A stretch of DNA of 64,000 bases from Misgurnus anguillicaudatus (Eukaryota > Chordata > Actinopteri > Cypriniformes > Cobitidae). Position numbers and translations under genes: made by a program. The stretch lies in assembly GCF_027580225.2 (NCBI RefSeq), contig NW_027395276.1, forward strand, positions 4,966,501 to 5,030,500, read 5' to 3'. This document shows, one piece after another, positions 12,750 to 25,035 of this stretch (positions are counted from its first letter, which is position 1; the number at the start of each line of letters is the position of its first letter). Below the pieces are notes generated by a model. It saw only the letters and a program-made list of their open reading frames with translations. It was not told where the DNA came from and made no database searches.

Positions 12750-14882
12750 GTGATAGGTGCAGTGACTCCTATATTTAAGGAAGGCGACACTCGTTTACCC
12801 TGTAATTATAGGCCTATCAGTGTCCTACTTATAATATCAAAGGTTTTTGAAAAACTAGTGGCCGAACAAATTATTGATTATCTTAACTCTTTCCCCGCCA
12901 TTGACGAGATATCTCGTCAATTAAGAGAAAACGCTTCCCCGCCAATGACGAGATTTTCCATATTTCCGCAATACCGCTATTATCCACCAGGTGGCGCCCT
13001 TCCGCAACTTTTTAAACCCGAAAGTATTGCCCTAGGGCAAGCTGCTGCATGTTCGTGTCTGTTTTAAAGATCGCTCTGAATGGGATCTCTATGAAAAGTC
13101 CGTCACAAACATGGAATTATCTCTGCTTTTTGCTCAAAATGTGGTGTTTTTGCAGAAACCTACCCATATTCAAAAGCTGATTACAAAAGAACTACTCAAG
13201 GTAGGATGAAACGGGTTTTTTTGTTTGAAAGCAGAGGGTCTGTTCTTTCTTTTGGTATATTGTATGTTTATATATCTGAAGAAAAACATTTTCTGGAAGG
13301 CATTAAACTTTGGTGAAAATCATGAAAAACGTTGGCGCTGGCTGGCAACTTTTTTAAAAAATGCTGGCGGTGAAAGAGTTAATAATAGTTCCTTCCAATT
13401 ACATCTGATGCAATTTGGTTTTAGGGCAAATTACTCAACAGAAAGTGCAATTTGTTACTTTACAGAAAAGGTAAAAAAATTAATTGATAAAGGTGGTGTG
13501 ATAGGGGCTGGATTTCTTGATTTACAGAAAGCATTTGACACTATAAACCAAAATAATGTCTTGCATAAATTATATGATTTTAATTTCTCAAAACATTCTG
13601 TAAATTTGATCAAATCTTATCTTTCTTCTCGTTGTCAATAAGTAAAAATTGATAATTGTAATTCTAATTTAGTAGGTCTATCAACTGGTGTACCGCAAGG
13701 GTCAATATTGGGCCCAATTCTCTTTAGCTTGTACATTAATGATTTACCCAAGGATTGTGAATAATGTAATATCTTAATATATGCTGACGATACAGTCATC
13801 TTTACACACAGTGAAAATTCAGAAGAGGTAGCAAAAAAGTTGACAGACGTTATGATAAAAGTTACATCCTGGCTTAATCAGAGTTTTTTGAGGTCAAATG
13901 TGTCAAAAACAGTTGATATGGTTTTTTCTAAAGGACATAGGCCTAATATAAAGCATGACATTTTTATTTCAGGAGAAAGACTACATGTTGTATCAGAATG
14001 TAAATATCTAGGGGTACATCTGGACTCCTGTCTTAGTTTTAAAATTCACATAAAAAAAAGTTTGCAAAAAGATTAAGTTTAACCTGGTCAATTTTAGGTT
14101 TATTAGAAATTGCTTATCAAATGAGGCAGCAAAGATATATTTCCACTCAATGATTCTTTCTCAGGTCACATATTGTTTGACAAGTTGGTCGAATACACAT
14201 TAGAATCACTATATAAACAAGCACTTACATTTTTAGATAAAAACAATTTAGCTTTCATTATTGTAACATTTTAAATAAGTATTTGTTTAATTGGGAAAAT
14301 CTAATCAATTTTAAAAATTGTTGTTTAGTTTATAAGATTATGCATGATATGGCTCCTCTTTCTTTGGCTTATTTAAATCTATTGAAAACAGAATTACAAG
14401 AGGTGCTATTAGAGCAGATTGTATAATTCCACGTAGGAGAACAACTTTTGGTCAAACTGTTTTTTCATTCAGAGCTTCACATCAGTGAAATGCTGTACCT
14501 CACTCAATTAAAGAGTGCTCATCATTCATCTCTTTTAAGCTTAATCTTAAGAAATGGCTTCTTCATAACCAACATTGTGAACATTAATGTTGCTACTTTT
14601 ATTATTATTCTTATTAGTATTACCTATAATATTAAATTTAGTATAGACCTGTTGTATTTATTTAATTGTATTTAATAGAGGTGTTCATGCATTTTAATTG
14701 TTGGTTGTAATGTATTGTTGTATTGTTGTAATGTTTAACCATTTTTTTTTAGCTTGGAGCCCAATAACATCTGGCAAAAGGCACTACCAATGAAAACTTT
14801 TACATTTACATATACGATTGTTAATTAATGTACACTGTCCCTTTTCTAAATAAATAAATAAATGAAATGAAAAAAAAAAAAA
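12750..14882 (+). mobile_element. 5'-truncated L2/CR1-like LINE, inactivated
   Basis: Plus-strand remnants of a non-LTR reverse transcriptase: TPIFKEGD...CNYRPISVL at the truncated start, FLDLQKAFDTI (region A), [12 protein letters not shown] (region B) and the catalytic YADD at 13780-13791. Then comes KTVDMVFSK and a thumb-like end. In-frame TAA stops at 13639-13641 and 13762-13764, and frame changes after 14076, mark it as dead. The 3' end has (TAAA)n TG and an A-rich tail. Endonuclease and ORF1 are missing. Split by the TTAA-flanked element at 12887-13378. Confidence 0.85.
12887..13378 (+). mobile_element. TTAA-flanked non-autonomous element (piggyBac-like) inside the LINE
   Basis: Inverted ends CTCTTTCCCCGCCA and tggcggtgaaagag. 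Exact TTAA copies flank it at 12883-12886 and 13379-13382. Removing the insert and one TTAA restores the LINE frame, so the TTAA is a true target duplication. TTAA duplication is the hallmark of piggyBac-type transposition. No transposase; 492 bp. Confidence 0.8.
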
Positions 14883-14884
14883 TG

Positions 14885-15130
14885 GGTGAACTGCCACTGC
14901 TGTCACTAGAGTCGAGCTAGATGGGTGTGGTTTCAGCAACCAGCCACCTCAGCTTCTCCCACGTCCCGCCTTTTTACCAATTTTCGGTTATCCGTGAATG
15001 ATACGCGGGGACGCACGGCCAAGATGGCGACATCAAACACCACCTACTTTAAGCTTCGAAAACGACTTTCAGAAACCTATGGGTGACGTCACAGACACTA
15101 CGTCCATTTTTTTACAGTCTATGCATTATA
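14885..15130 (+). repeat. dispersed repeat containing caagatggcg
   Basis: Contains cggccaagatggcgacatc, gggtgacgtcacagacacta and tttttacagtctatg, a combination seen widely in cyprinid introns. Parts recur at 56874-57290. Class uncertain. Confidence 0.45.
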
Positions 15131-15639
15131 TGTTGCTTGCAAAACTAATCGTTACAGAGTTACCTCAGATCAGATTTCTAAAGAAACAGATGGTGTTGGC
15201 TAACTGAACCCTGCTCACCAGCCAAACCTTGAACTCCTTCAACATCAACACAGCCTGCAGTATTTCTGTCATCTAAGTATTTAACACTCTTCTGATTCAG
15301 TCCTTTAAAACAAAACCATCATCAGACTTTCAGCTGGGATCTGCTTTCTTCTCTTATGTGCTGACTGTAATCTCAAAAGTATTACAAAGAGCACAATGAG
15401 AATAAAGGAGTGCTTAATCTGAGCTAAACAACATGTCACAGTAAGATAACACAAGAATACAAAATGAAAAGACATAAAAGTCTTTATGAACCTAACAGGA
15501 ATCATTACTGTGAGAAACAGGATGGGTTTTATTTAAATAAGAGTTTGGATTTACTGATGTAAACCAACTATATGATTCATTTTGTTTATATTACACGTTT
15601 ATCATTTGCTTAGCCAGGTCGGATTTCGCAAAGAAATAT

Positions 15640-15682
15640 AACTTGAACTTTGGACAAAAGCGTCTGCTAAATGACTAAATGA
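15640..15682 (+). mobile_element. SINE tail fragment
   Basis: ggacaaaagcgtctgctaaatg is the common 3' tail of teleost tRNA-SINEs with a LINE-like end. The tRNA head is not evident. Confidence 0.55.
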
Positions 15683-16099
15683 ACTTGAAGCATTTATTGC
15701 ATGATTACGTCTGTAAACAGAAAGACGAGGAGCCAAGGCGAATACTATATCACACGTGTGTTCTGCTGCAGATGGGGAAGAGTTTGTAGTTTGGTTAACA
15801 GTTGCTAAGAGTTTAAATGTACAATGATGGGAACGTATATTCTGTAACCTTTTAAATGACGATCATCTGGGGAATATGTAAACACGTAAGCATGTGAACA
15901 GGTAAACAATTGCAATGCTTTCGTTTAGTCAGAAAAACACGGCAGATATATTACATGTTCAAATAACCTTTTTTTACCACTCGTACAAAAAAATTGCTCC
16001 ACAAATAACTGCAATTTTACATTTTAAACCGAGAGGGTGTAAGAGAGGCTAAAGCTACTGAGCTTTAAAAATGTATGTAACCCTTGTTCCCCGAGAACG

Positions 16100-17213
16100 G
16101 TCCCTTGCATCTAAGCGCATTGTCTAAAGCACACGGCGCACAGTCTAAATGGGCTTGTCCGATTCCACTTTTGCTAATTTAACGACGGGAAAAATAGTTT
16201 TTTGCACCAAACGCACAGCCTAAAAGGGTTGTTCCTATCATCGTAATGAGTAATAAGTGTGTTTTGGGGGTAACGTGCAATAAACCAATGAGAGTCTCAG
16301 CTCTCATCCCCTTTAAAAGCCATTTGCGCTGGCATTATGTCTAATCCATATTTAGAAACGGAATTTGTAAACTGAAAATATAAGCAGAGGAAGAAGAACC
16401 CATTAAGAATAATGTTAAAAAATTGTGTTGTTTAATTTTATTGAAATTGTTATTTTTTGGATTAAAACCTTTAAAAGCCGTTTTCTTTTAGTCATGGAAG
16501 TACAAATAGCAGGCTTTTAATTGCTGTAAATGTATTGATATCCTACATAATCATTGTAATCTCTTAAATAATTAGCAAATATGCAAGAAAAGGTTTGTAC
16601 TCTAAAAATACAAACAAGAGATAAAGAATTTACAAACGTACGGAGAGCCGAAGTGTTTCAGTACTCGGACAGCGCCATGATTTTTTTTTAAAGCATTACT
16701 TAAAATGTTTCTCATCTCACCATATCCGCAGGTACAGAGTCATCATATACAATAAAAAACATTTAAAAATAGATGCATTTGTTTAAAGCAAAACATTTAA
16801 TTACTTACCAGGTTACAGATGAAGCAGCTCTTTACGCCTTTTACATTCAATCCTTTAATCTTTCATAAATCTTTCATAAATTTAAAAGCGTTTTTGTGCT
16901 GCTGCGCATTAATGTACGTGATAAGCAAACTCGCGTTGTCGGCCCGTTTATATGCGCATATTACGAACTCGCTCTTTAAATAACAAAAAAATTAAGTAGT
17001 CTATTTTAGTAGCCACAAAATAGCAACATGCCAACAATGTGCCTGAACACACCTCATTTTCAGACCAGAACGCCCATGGGTGCAAAAGTGGGCGCAAATG
17101 CATTTGCTATTTAAACAACGTGGCGTTAAACGTGAACATGATAATTGCGCAGGGTTGAAACTAGAAAAAGACACTTGCGTCGTGCATTGCGCCAGGTGTA
17201 TGATAGAGGCCTT
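16100..17213. mobile_element. gcgcaa-rich inverted-repeat element, copy 1
   Basis: Right end gccaggtgtatgatagaggc, left part with gtctaaagcacacggcgcac. Internal words such as gaacgcccatggg, ttatatgcgcatattacgaa and gtgggcgcaaatgcatttgc are shared with elements at 42695-42954 and 43777-44995. Opposite orientation to the 43777 copy. No transposase. Confidence 0.65.
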
Positions 17214-18672
17214 TAAGTTTGACTTCTAATGCAGTTATCTACAAGTCAATGGTTTTAAGTTATTTTTGGTAAATAATGTTTCTATAAAGATAAATCACAG
17301 CAAACAAGAACAAAACATCTCAAACGTGTTCCGGATTTTACTCTTTATAACCTTAACCGATGTATAAAAATGCACACGCAAAGCATTTTTAGGAAACAAA
17401 TGTATATAAAAATGATTTAAGAGATGCTCTATTGGCCACCCAAACAAACAGATCCATCTAAAACAAACTAGGAAGACAAAGACACAAAGCCGTGCGGCAA
17501 GCAAACAAAGACAAATGTGATAAAACATAAATACATTTGGTGGCAGGCGAGACTTTATTGGCTGGAGAGATGCTTAAAAGGCTTTTGGAGAAGAAAAACA
17601 GCCTCCATCGCTTCACTTATCAGCGTGAGGAGCGGCTAAGTACCTCAGCAACAGCAAATCTCTTTTAATAATGAAGCCCTTCAATATGCAGATACTCTTT
17701 GTATCTAATAACCAGCATACGCTTTGTGAGGAACATCTCCTGAACGAGCCCAACATAAAGTACAATAAACCCACCGAGAGAAAGACAGATGAGTAAATAA
17801 TTGACGCGTGTGCATCGGCGAAGCGGCCGTTCTGCATTATGCATCAGGATTTGTGGAAGTGTCTTAAACTCTGCTAATAACCAGCGCTGACAAATGAAGC
17901 TATTAAAAATACAGGAGCGAGAAAAGAGCAGAGATTTAATGTACAAAGTGCCAAGAAACACTAAGAATATCTACAGTTAGAATTAAGGTTGTAAATATGT
18001 TGAATTAAGGTGGCTTGTGAAGTCGCATTGGTTTAGGATATTATTTTATATAACTCTGATTGTGTTTGGCTGAAAAAAGAAAGACATAAACATCTTGGAT
18101 GACACGGAGGTGAGTAAATAATCCATACATTTTCATTTTAGGGATGGAATTTTCTTTTAAACAAAAAGGTCCAATGCGGCTAAATGATGCTGCAAATGAT
18201 CAGTCACGCTGTATTCACTAAACACAGCTGATATATGTCATTGTGTTGCACTGCATCATGAGTACTTCAGCAATTGTCATAATTTTCACTGTAAACACAT
18301 CAGCTTCAGTAACAATGTTGGATCTATTTGCTCCATACAATTTATGCACAGAAAAGCAGGCTGTAAACTTTATTTAAAGCAAACGCCAGCAAGTATTCAT
18401 CAATGAATGATGGAGAAGATTCTTATATCTGCACACACAGTGATTTCAGTCCATGTGCTGACATCTGAGCACAGTGAGAGTTTAAAGCAAGAGAAACAGT
18501 GAGTTGAAGAGCATCAAAGACAACCCAACATGACTTTCAGCACAGATTCATCTCTCTGTCCACCCTGCATCCATTTATTGAAGCTGAAGTCTCCTGCACT
18601 GACATCACTTCCTCTATAATTTACACTGCTCAGCTTCTGCAGGTGTCCAGCAGGAGTACAAGTGTGTACAGT

Positions 18673-18698
18673 ATGTGTGTGTGTATAAGTTTGCGTGA

Positions 18699-18727
<29 letters not shown>
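18673..18727 (+). repeat. TG microsatellite
   Basis: TG tracts with GAG interruptions. Confidence 0.85.
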
Positions 18728-18729
<2 letters not shown>

Positions 18730-18904
18730 CATGAGTTTCTGTGAGTGTGTGCAGAAGATTGTGTGAGTGTGTTTGTGTGCATGAGTTTGTCTGTTTATGT
18801 GTGTGAATGTGAGCAAGTATTTGTCTATTTGTGCAAAAGTTTGTCTCTGTCAGGGTTGGACAGAATTGAAGAAATTTGAATTGGTCACACACAGCAAGTT
18901 GAAT

Positions 18905-19276
18905 TAAAGGTGCAGTGTGTAATTTTTTAGAAGGATCTCTTGACAGAAATGCAAAATAAAATACAAAACTATATTATCAGGGGTGTATAAAGACCTTTCA
19001 TAATGAACAGTTATGTGTTTATTACCTTAGAATGAGATGTTTTTATCTACATACACAGAGGGTCCCCTTACGTGGAAGTCGCTATTTTGTGCCGCCATGT
19101 TTCTACAAAACCTTAACGTACAAACTTTTTTTACTAAGTTGTCTCTGGCGATGACATGTTTGTCCTGTGGCGGCTACCGTAGCTTCTCTATGCGTTTCAA
19201 AACTGGACTGAGCTGTTGGTTTAAATTCGCAACCTCACCACTAGATGCCGCTAAAATTTACACACTGCACCTTTAA
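18905..19276. mobile_element. MITE with TTAAAGGTGCAGTGTGTAA ends, about 370 bp
   Basis: Left end ttaaaggtgcagtgtgtaat; right end tttacacactgcacctttaa, an inverted copy. No coding sequence. Similar build to elements at 6647, 31871, 45101 and 54020, though the end sequences differ. Confidence 0.75.
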
Positions 19277-19403
19277 ACTGACAGAAACAAGAATTCACTG
19301 AACTGCAATAAAAAAGTTTAATAGTCACCAGTCCATTTAAGAATAATTTTTGATTTCATCTAATATTTCTACAAAAAGATGTTGTGTGTATAAAAAATAC
19401 TAA

Positions 19404-19552
19404 GGTGTGTGTGTGTGTGTGTGTGCATATGTGTGTGTGTATGCATGCATGTGTGCGCATATATGTGTGTGTGTGCGCATGAATGTGTGTGTGCATGTGT
19501 GTGTTTGTGCATGTGTGTGTGTATTTGTGTGTGTGTGCATGCATGTGTACGC

Positions 19553-19629
<77 letters not shown>

Positions 19630-19676
19630 TGCATGTGTGTGTGTGCGCGTATGTGTGTATACGTGTGCGTGTGTGT
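19404..19676 (+). repeat. long TG array with GCATGCAT interruptions
   Basis: Nearly 270 bp of alternating purine-pyrimidine sequence, including a pure TG run at about 19559-19626. It ends about 45 bp from the donor of the D1 exon at 19722, so it is in the start of that intron on the minus strand, where it reads as CA. Confidence 0.9.
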
Positions 19677-19721
19677 GCTATACAGTGACCTTTGTGAGAA
19701 GGTCATGAGTGCTGTACTCAC

Positions 19722-19798
19722 GTCAACATAATTAGCATTAATGTAATCAGAGTTCTGCTCTCCGTCCAGATTCTGCAGCCTTACACGTGAATGATCAT
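19722..19798 (-). CDS. ptprm: ptprm exon: phosphatase domain D1, DYINANYVD motif, 77 nt
   Basis: Acceptor tctctgtag, donor gtgagt. It reads (Y)DHSRVRLQNLDGEQNSDYIN then ANYVD. DYINAN(Y) is the conserved PTP motif 2. Ile is replaced by Val in the usual NYID. The loop NLDGEQN differs from the human TIEGDTN and is the variable part. Phase 1 in, phase 0 out. Confidence 0.96.
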
Positions 19799-19987
19799 CT
19801 ACAGAGAGAGAGACGAGAGGCAGTCATTATACTCTCACACTCATTGTTTATCTTGTATCTTGTGTTTGTGTTACCACAGCTCAGTTCACCCCTGCTGTAT
19901 ATACACAGATAAGAATGAGATTATGTACTTTGTGTTCATGTACTCGCACAAAATATGATGATTCCTGTCTCACAATACTGTACATAC
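19799..19987 (-). other. ptprm intron, 189 bp
   Basis: Short GT-AG intron between two D1 exons, with no repeats. Confidence 0.9.
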
Positions 19988-20075
19988 ATGCAATGATGTT
20001 TCCATAACGGTTCTTCATCCGATTCTCATCCTTCTTGGCAGAGTCCCATGGGGCGGACTGACCCTCAAAAAAACT
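19988..20075 (-). CDS. ptprm: ptprm exon: phosphatase domain D1, KNRY motif, 88 nt
   Basis: Acceptor ctgtttcag, donor gtatgt. It encodes [20 protein letters not shown] and KNRYGNIIA plus one base. KNRY is conserved PTP motif 1, which orders the phosphotyrosine-recognition loop. The residues equal PTPRM almost exactly. Enters in phase 0, leaves in phase 1; the Tyr codon is completed in the next exon only 189 bp away. Confidence 0.97.
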
Positions 20076-20486
20076 CTGAAACAGACAGAGACACACACAC
20101 AGAGAAAGAGACAGAGAGAGTTTAACCATTTAAAAAGTTGACATAAATCCTCTTCAGGGTCCTTAAGCATCAGATGTCAGACATGAGCTCTTCATTACAA
20201 CACCAGCTGCTCTGAGGAACATCACAAACATCCCCCTGTGTGACCTCTTCCCAAAATTCAGTAAAATCATTCCCACCTTTTCCTGGAGTGTCCATACAGG
20301 ACATAATACAGATTAGGAAAAATATCCTGAATAAAGTTACACAGCATGATTCAATGGTTTCATTGGGAAATATGTGGTAACACTTCAATAACTATGGATT
20401 TGCCTCAATAAACTCCTAATTTACTAATTTTTAATACCTGGTGAGGTAATTGTTGTAGCTTTTTTGTGTAGATATGAATTACTTAA

Positions 20487-20623
20487 GCAATATCGCTCAA
20501 GTAGGAGTGTGATATAGCTCTATATCATCACGGCTGTGATTAGGCCAGAGCGGCCGAGTGCCGGAGGCAATCACAGCCGTGATGATATAGAGCTATATCA
20601 CACGACTCCGAGAGCGATATTGC
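20487..20623. repeat. near-perfect hairpin, about 137 bp
   Basis: Arms run from gcaatatcgctc through gtgatatagctctatatcat and cacggctgtgatt, then a loop of about 25 bp with gccagagcggccgagtgccg, then the inverted copy ending gagcgatattgc. Likely one end of a larger element reaching to about 21850, where tatcgtatagctcttagcca occurs. No gene support. Confidence 0.7.
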
Positions 20624-23046
20624 TTTTATACAACAGTTCGACGGCACACGTTTGAAAAACGAAAACTAGAAAACAACAACGGAGTTATTTTAAAAGCCTC
20701 TTTGTTTGAGAACTACTTCTTCCACCACGGATTTGAGAGCGGCCAGAATGACAGGTAAAACTTTCGGCTGCTTTGAAGCTCATAACAACTCAATGGACGG
20801 AAAAGCCGTTTCTCTATATTACTGTTTCTTGGTCACAAAGTGTAGTTTTAAGATTAGTTCAGTCGAGAATGTATCTGTATTATATTTAAATCTGCAGTCG
20901 ATTAGTAAAGATAGCGCCTGTTTGAACGTTTGCTTAGTGAGATTCGGTACGAATGAGAACCAAAGCATGAGCGGACATCAGTGTTCACTCGCCCCGCTGA
21001 CCACCGCCCTCTCTGGGCTACATCTCTGAAAGGGATACCCTGGCTCTCATGTTGGCCTTGTTTGTTTATGATCGTCAAAATGAGATCAAATCAGCAGTAT
21101 TTGGTGTCATGATCAAACTTGTACTTGTTTTTTTATTCATATTTAGTGTCTTTTGTGTTGTTATTGTTTTGGCGCGAGGTAAAAGTTAATAAAACTATAC
21201 TTGTGAAACGTTACTATTGCTTTCTCATGTATTCTTAACGCGATACGAGCACTCGATTATTATTATTAAACTTTGTTCTTGTCAGTACTATATAAAACTG
21301 TTTTTTATAAGTGTCAGAGAGATGTTTTTGCATGCTGCTTATAAATATATCAGTGGCGATATCTCATAACATGTTTTAATAGTCACGTCACGATAAAGTA
21401 AATGATCAATGTCCACATTTAAAAGCTGCGGGGCTTACCTGCAGTTCCACGGTGTTTTCGCGTTCTGATAAAAGGTATAGCTCCAGAAAAAAACGAGTGT
21501 TTATATTCCTCTTTCCAAGTGTTAAGCGTCCACACGATGTGACAAGACATTTCTCCCATTAACTTTAACGTAACATCCAAGAGCGCTGATCTTTGACTAA
21601 TAACTTCCGATTGGGGATTCACAGACTGATTTATGAGCTAGTAAACTAATGAGACACACACACGGAGAGTGATTCAAACAGCGCGTCTGTGTTTTTCCAT
21701 TCAGAGATGAGCCTGCTTAGGACCTCCATTCACTAGGTGGCGGAATAATACGAAAGGTGAAGCGGCTACAGTGCCGTTATCAGTACAATATCGTATAGCT
21801 CTTAGCCAATCAGATTCGAGAACCAGAGAGAACTGTTGTATAATGTAGGATTAAGTGATAAAGAAGTCATGCAATAATACGTGCTTTATAACTACTAATA
21901 AACAGCCAATTATATGCAAGCTAACAGGCAACTTGTTAAAAGTAAGAATAAGTCACCGTACAAAAGTGTTACCAAATATTTTTAATGATGTGAAAAAACT
22001 AGACAAAGTGCCCCAAATTTAGTCTAAAGTAAGTTCTTGTAAAACTATGACATTTATATGATGTAGTTTTGTATATAAAGATTCATTACAACAGCAACTT
22101 CCCTGATTAAATATATTCTCATCTATCTCAAGTAAATGTTTATTATTTTAAAGATGTGTAGATAAATAGGCTATAATGATTAAGAAGATGTTTTTTCAAG
22201 TTGGTCATCAAATATAAGATTTCTTCACAAAAGTTTAATCCTTAGTATTCTTTCAAAGCATTAACTGTGAGTATGAAGAGTGGAACAGTGAAGTATTCCT
22301 GTCTTGTTTATCAGTTTAAAAAATGAAACATTTACTTTAAAGTCGCAATGAAACAGAAATAGGGGTTGTCTTATTTTCCCCGTCGTGATGTATAGCCCAG
22401 TGAAACGGCTTCTAAAATGAATAAAGGTAGGGCTGGACTTCAATTCGTCTATTAAAAATTGATTGGATCGTTTGAAGTTGGGTCGTGTTGCTAATTGCTA
22501 ATTTCTTGGATCTTCTCCCAGACCCCACCCACCTGCCATACAATATGACCGGAAGTAAAGAGAGATCGTTTTGAAGTGGGGAGATTTGCGTTTTTGATTA
22601 ATTATGAGGACACATGTTTTTTTTAGCTCACAAATACCACAAAAAATACCACAATATTCCAAAACAAATAACAGTTTTTCATTTCAATTTCATTTCGACT
22701 TTAGAGCAAAACTTGAGATTCTCTTGAATATTTTTGTTATTTGTCTTGTGCAACAGAAAGATTTTTTATTTGTTTGTGATTTAAACATCATAAAAATGTG
22801 CATGTGCTTTAGTGAGACTGTTTATTAAATCTGTTATGTAAAATCTCCATCCTAAAGCAAACCAGTTGCAAACAAGACTGCAGAATCTCAAAAACATTTT
22901 ATGACATATCTGATAATACAGCATAAAACTCTGTGACTGGAATAGATATTTATTAATTCATAAAACACATAAAACAAACTTTACATTCAAATGTTTTTCT
23001 TTTTCTGCAACATTTTCAACCAAGCAGAAACCACTTTGAATAAAAG

Positions 23047-23469
23047 TGTAACGTGTTCCCTGTGTCCCTGTTATCTGGTGTTTTGTTATACTTGTGTTTT
23101 GGGTTTATATTATGTCTCTGTGTACCTGTGTTTAACCTGTGTTCATGTATACCTTTGTTCCTAGTGTAGCTCCCTGTGTTAATTAGTGTCTCCGCCCCCT
23201 TGTTTGTAACCATGGATATTCATTGTGATCATGCTTCTCCCCTTGTGTGTTGTCCTAGTTACTGATCGTTTCTGCTCTGTCATTGGTCTTGGTCATTCAT
23301 ATATACCCTGCTCGTTCATTCTGTGTTTGTGGTTTGTTAAATGATGTCGCTTGTCCCTAGTGTTCCCTGGTTTTTGTTTTTCATTGTTTTCACATATTAT
23401 ATGGAATAAACTGCACTTGGATCTGCATCTCGCCTCATCGTCTTGTCTCACCTGGTCTCAGCCGTGACA
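23047..23469 (+). repeat. 5' long terminal repeat, 423 bp
   Basis: Begins TGTAACG and ends GTGACA (TG...CA). Contains TATATA at 23300-23305 and the poly(A) signal AATAAA at 23405-23410. Preceded by AAAAG at 23042-23046. Same length as the copy at 26144-26566; I count two base differences (C/T near 23266 and T/C near 23423). Confidence 0.93.
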
Positions 23470-23879
23470 GAACAAACCTCCGCTTAAGGATCCAGCAGCA
23501 ATTCCTCACTCCCCTGTGTGTTTTCCCTCGTGCTTCCAAGGTTTCCCTGTGTTTGGTCCGACCCCGCTCACAAGATGACTTCCGCCGTGTCTGAGCCGGT
23601 GCACAAGTCACCAGGTTATCCGGTTCATTCCGTGAAAGCCCGGGTCGGCCGCTTAATCTCCAGTGTGTTGGATTACCCGCTGATCACTGTCCGAGCGACC
23701 AGAATCCCTGGACCGCTCGTTCTCTCGAGTGAATCTTCGCCGAGTGAATCCCCGAGTGAATCCCCGAGTGAATCCCCGAGTGAGTCCCAGAGTGAATCCG
23801 AGTGAATCCCCCAGTGAATCCCCGAGTGAGTCCTCGAGTTTGTCTTCGAGTGCGTCCTCGAGTGAATCCCCGAGTGAAT

Positions 23880-24140
23880 CCCCGAGTGAGTCTTTCCCGA
23901 GTGAGTCTTTCCCGAGTGAATCCCCGAGTGAATCTTTCCCGAGTGAATCCCCGAGTGAATCTTTCCCGAGTGAATCTTTCCCGAGTGAATCTTTCCCGAG
24001 TGAATCTTTCCCGAGTGAATCTTTCCCGAGTGAATCTTTCCCGAGTGAATCTTTCCCGAGTGAATCTTTCCCGAGTGAATCTTTCCCGAGTGAATCTTTC
24101 CCGAGTGAATCTTTCCCGAGTGAATCTTTCCCGAGTGAAT
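23880..24140 (+). repeat. array 1: 15 bp unit (gaatctttcccgagt)
   Basis: About 16 units of 15 bp, with some 12 bp units at the left side (from 23735). Encodes SESFP / SESP. Unit length keeps the frame. Confidence 0.88.
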
Positions 24141-24403
24141 CTTCCCTGTGTAAATCCCTGAGTGAATCCTCCCGGAGCAAGTCACCGAGTGAATCATCGG
24201 CCAGCAGGTGTGTTACATCACATGAGACAGCTACAGAGCTAATGAAACTGTTTGTGCCCATTGATTCACTGAAGGCCTCGGAGCTCCCCGAACTTTTTAA
24301 TCTGTGTGAATCGTCAATGTTAGCACTGGCATTGTGCTATGTTTTTTCAGTGTGTGGCTCACCAGTTCAACGGCAGATCAACCAGACTCATGAACACGAG
24401 TCC

Positions 24404-25000
24404 TCCGAGTCGAGTGAATCTCCCGAGTCCTCCGAGCCGAGTGAATCTCCCGAGTCCTCCGAGCCGAGTGAATCTCCCGAGTCCTCCGAGCCGAGTGAAT
24501 CTCCCGAGTCCTCCGAGCCGAGTGAATCTCCCGAGTCCTCCGAGCCGAGTGAATCTCCCGAGTCCTCCGAGCCGAGTGAATCTCCCGAGTCCTCCGAGCC
24601 GAGTGAATCTCCCGAGTCCTCCGAGCCGAGTGAATCTCCCGAGTCCTCCGAGCCGAGTGAATCTCCCGAGTCCTCCGAGCCGAGTGAATCTCCCGAGTCC
24701 TCCGAGCCGAGTGAATCTCCCGAGTCCTCCGAGCCGAGTGAATCTCCCGAGTCCTCCGAGCCGAGTGAATCTCCCGAGTCCTCCGAGCCGAGTGAATCTC
24801 CCGAGTCCTCCGAGCCGAGTGAATCTCCCGAGTCCTCCGAGCCGAGTGAATCTCCCGAGTCCTCCGAGCCGAGTGAATCTCCCGAGTCCTCCGAGCCGAG
24901 TGAATCTCCCGAGTCCTCCGAGCCGAGTGAATCTCCCGAGTCCTCCGAGCCGAGTGAATCTCCCGAGTCCTCCGAGCCGAGTGAATCTCCCGAGTTCCTT
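24404..25000 (+). repeat. array 2: 27 bp unit (SEPSESPES)
   Basis: About 21 nearly identical units gagtgaatctcccgagtcct ccgagcc. Homogeneity suggests recent expansion. Confidence 0.92.
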
Positions 25001-25035
25001 GAATCTTCTGAGTTCCCTGAGTCTTCTGATTCCCC

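Larger units (their letters stand above)
12497..19721 (-). other. ptprm intron, 7.2 kb
   Basis: Holds a 5'-truncated LINE with an insertion (12750-14882), a repeat containing caagatggcg (14890-15125), a SINE tail at 15640-15682, a gcgcaa-rich element (16100-17213), and TG-rich arrays and a MITE (18673-19675). The part at 17530-17960 looks unique and has no repeats I recognise. Confidence 0.8.

Noticed and set aside
12750..14076. Reverse transcriptase frames as a host gene
   Set aside because: Truncated, with in-frame stops and an inserted element; a dead LINE.
20706..21029. 107-residue plus-strand frame
   Set aside because: Lies within the repeat that starts with the hairpin at 20487; no domain and no splice or promoter context.
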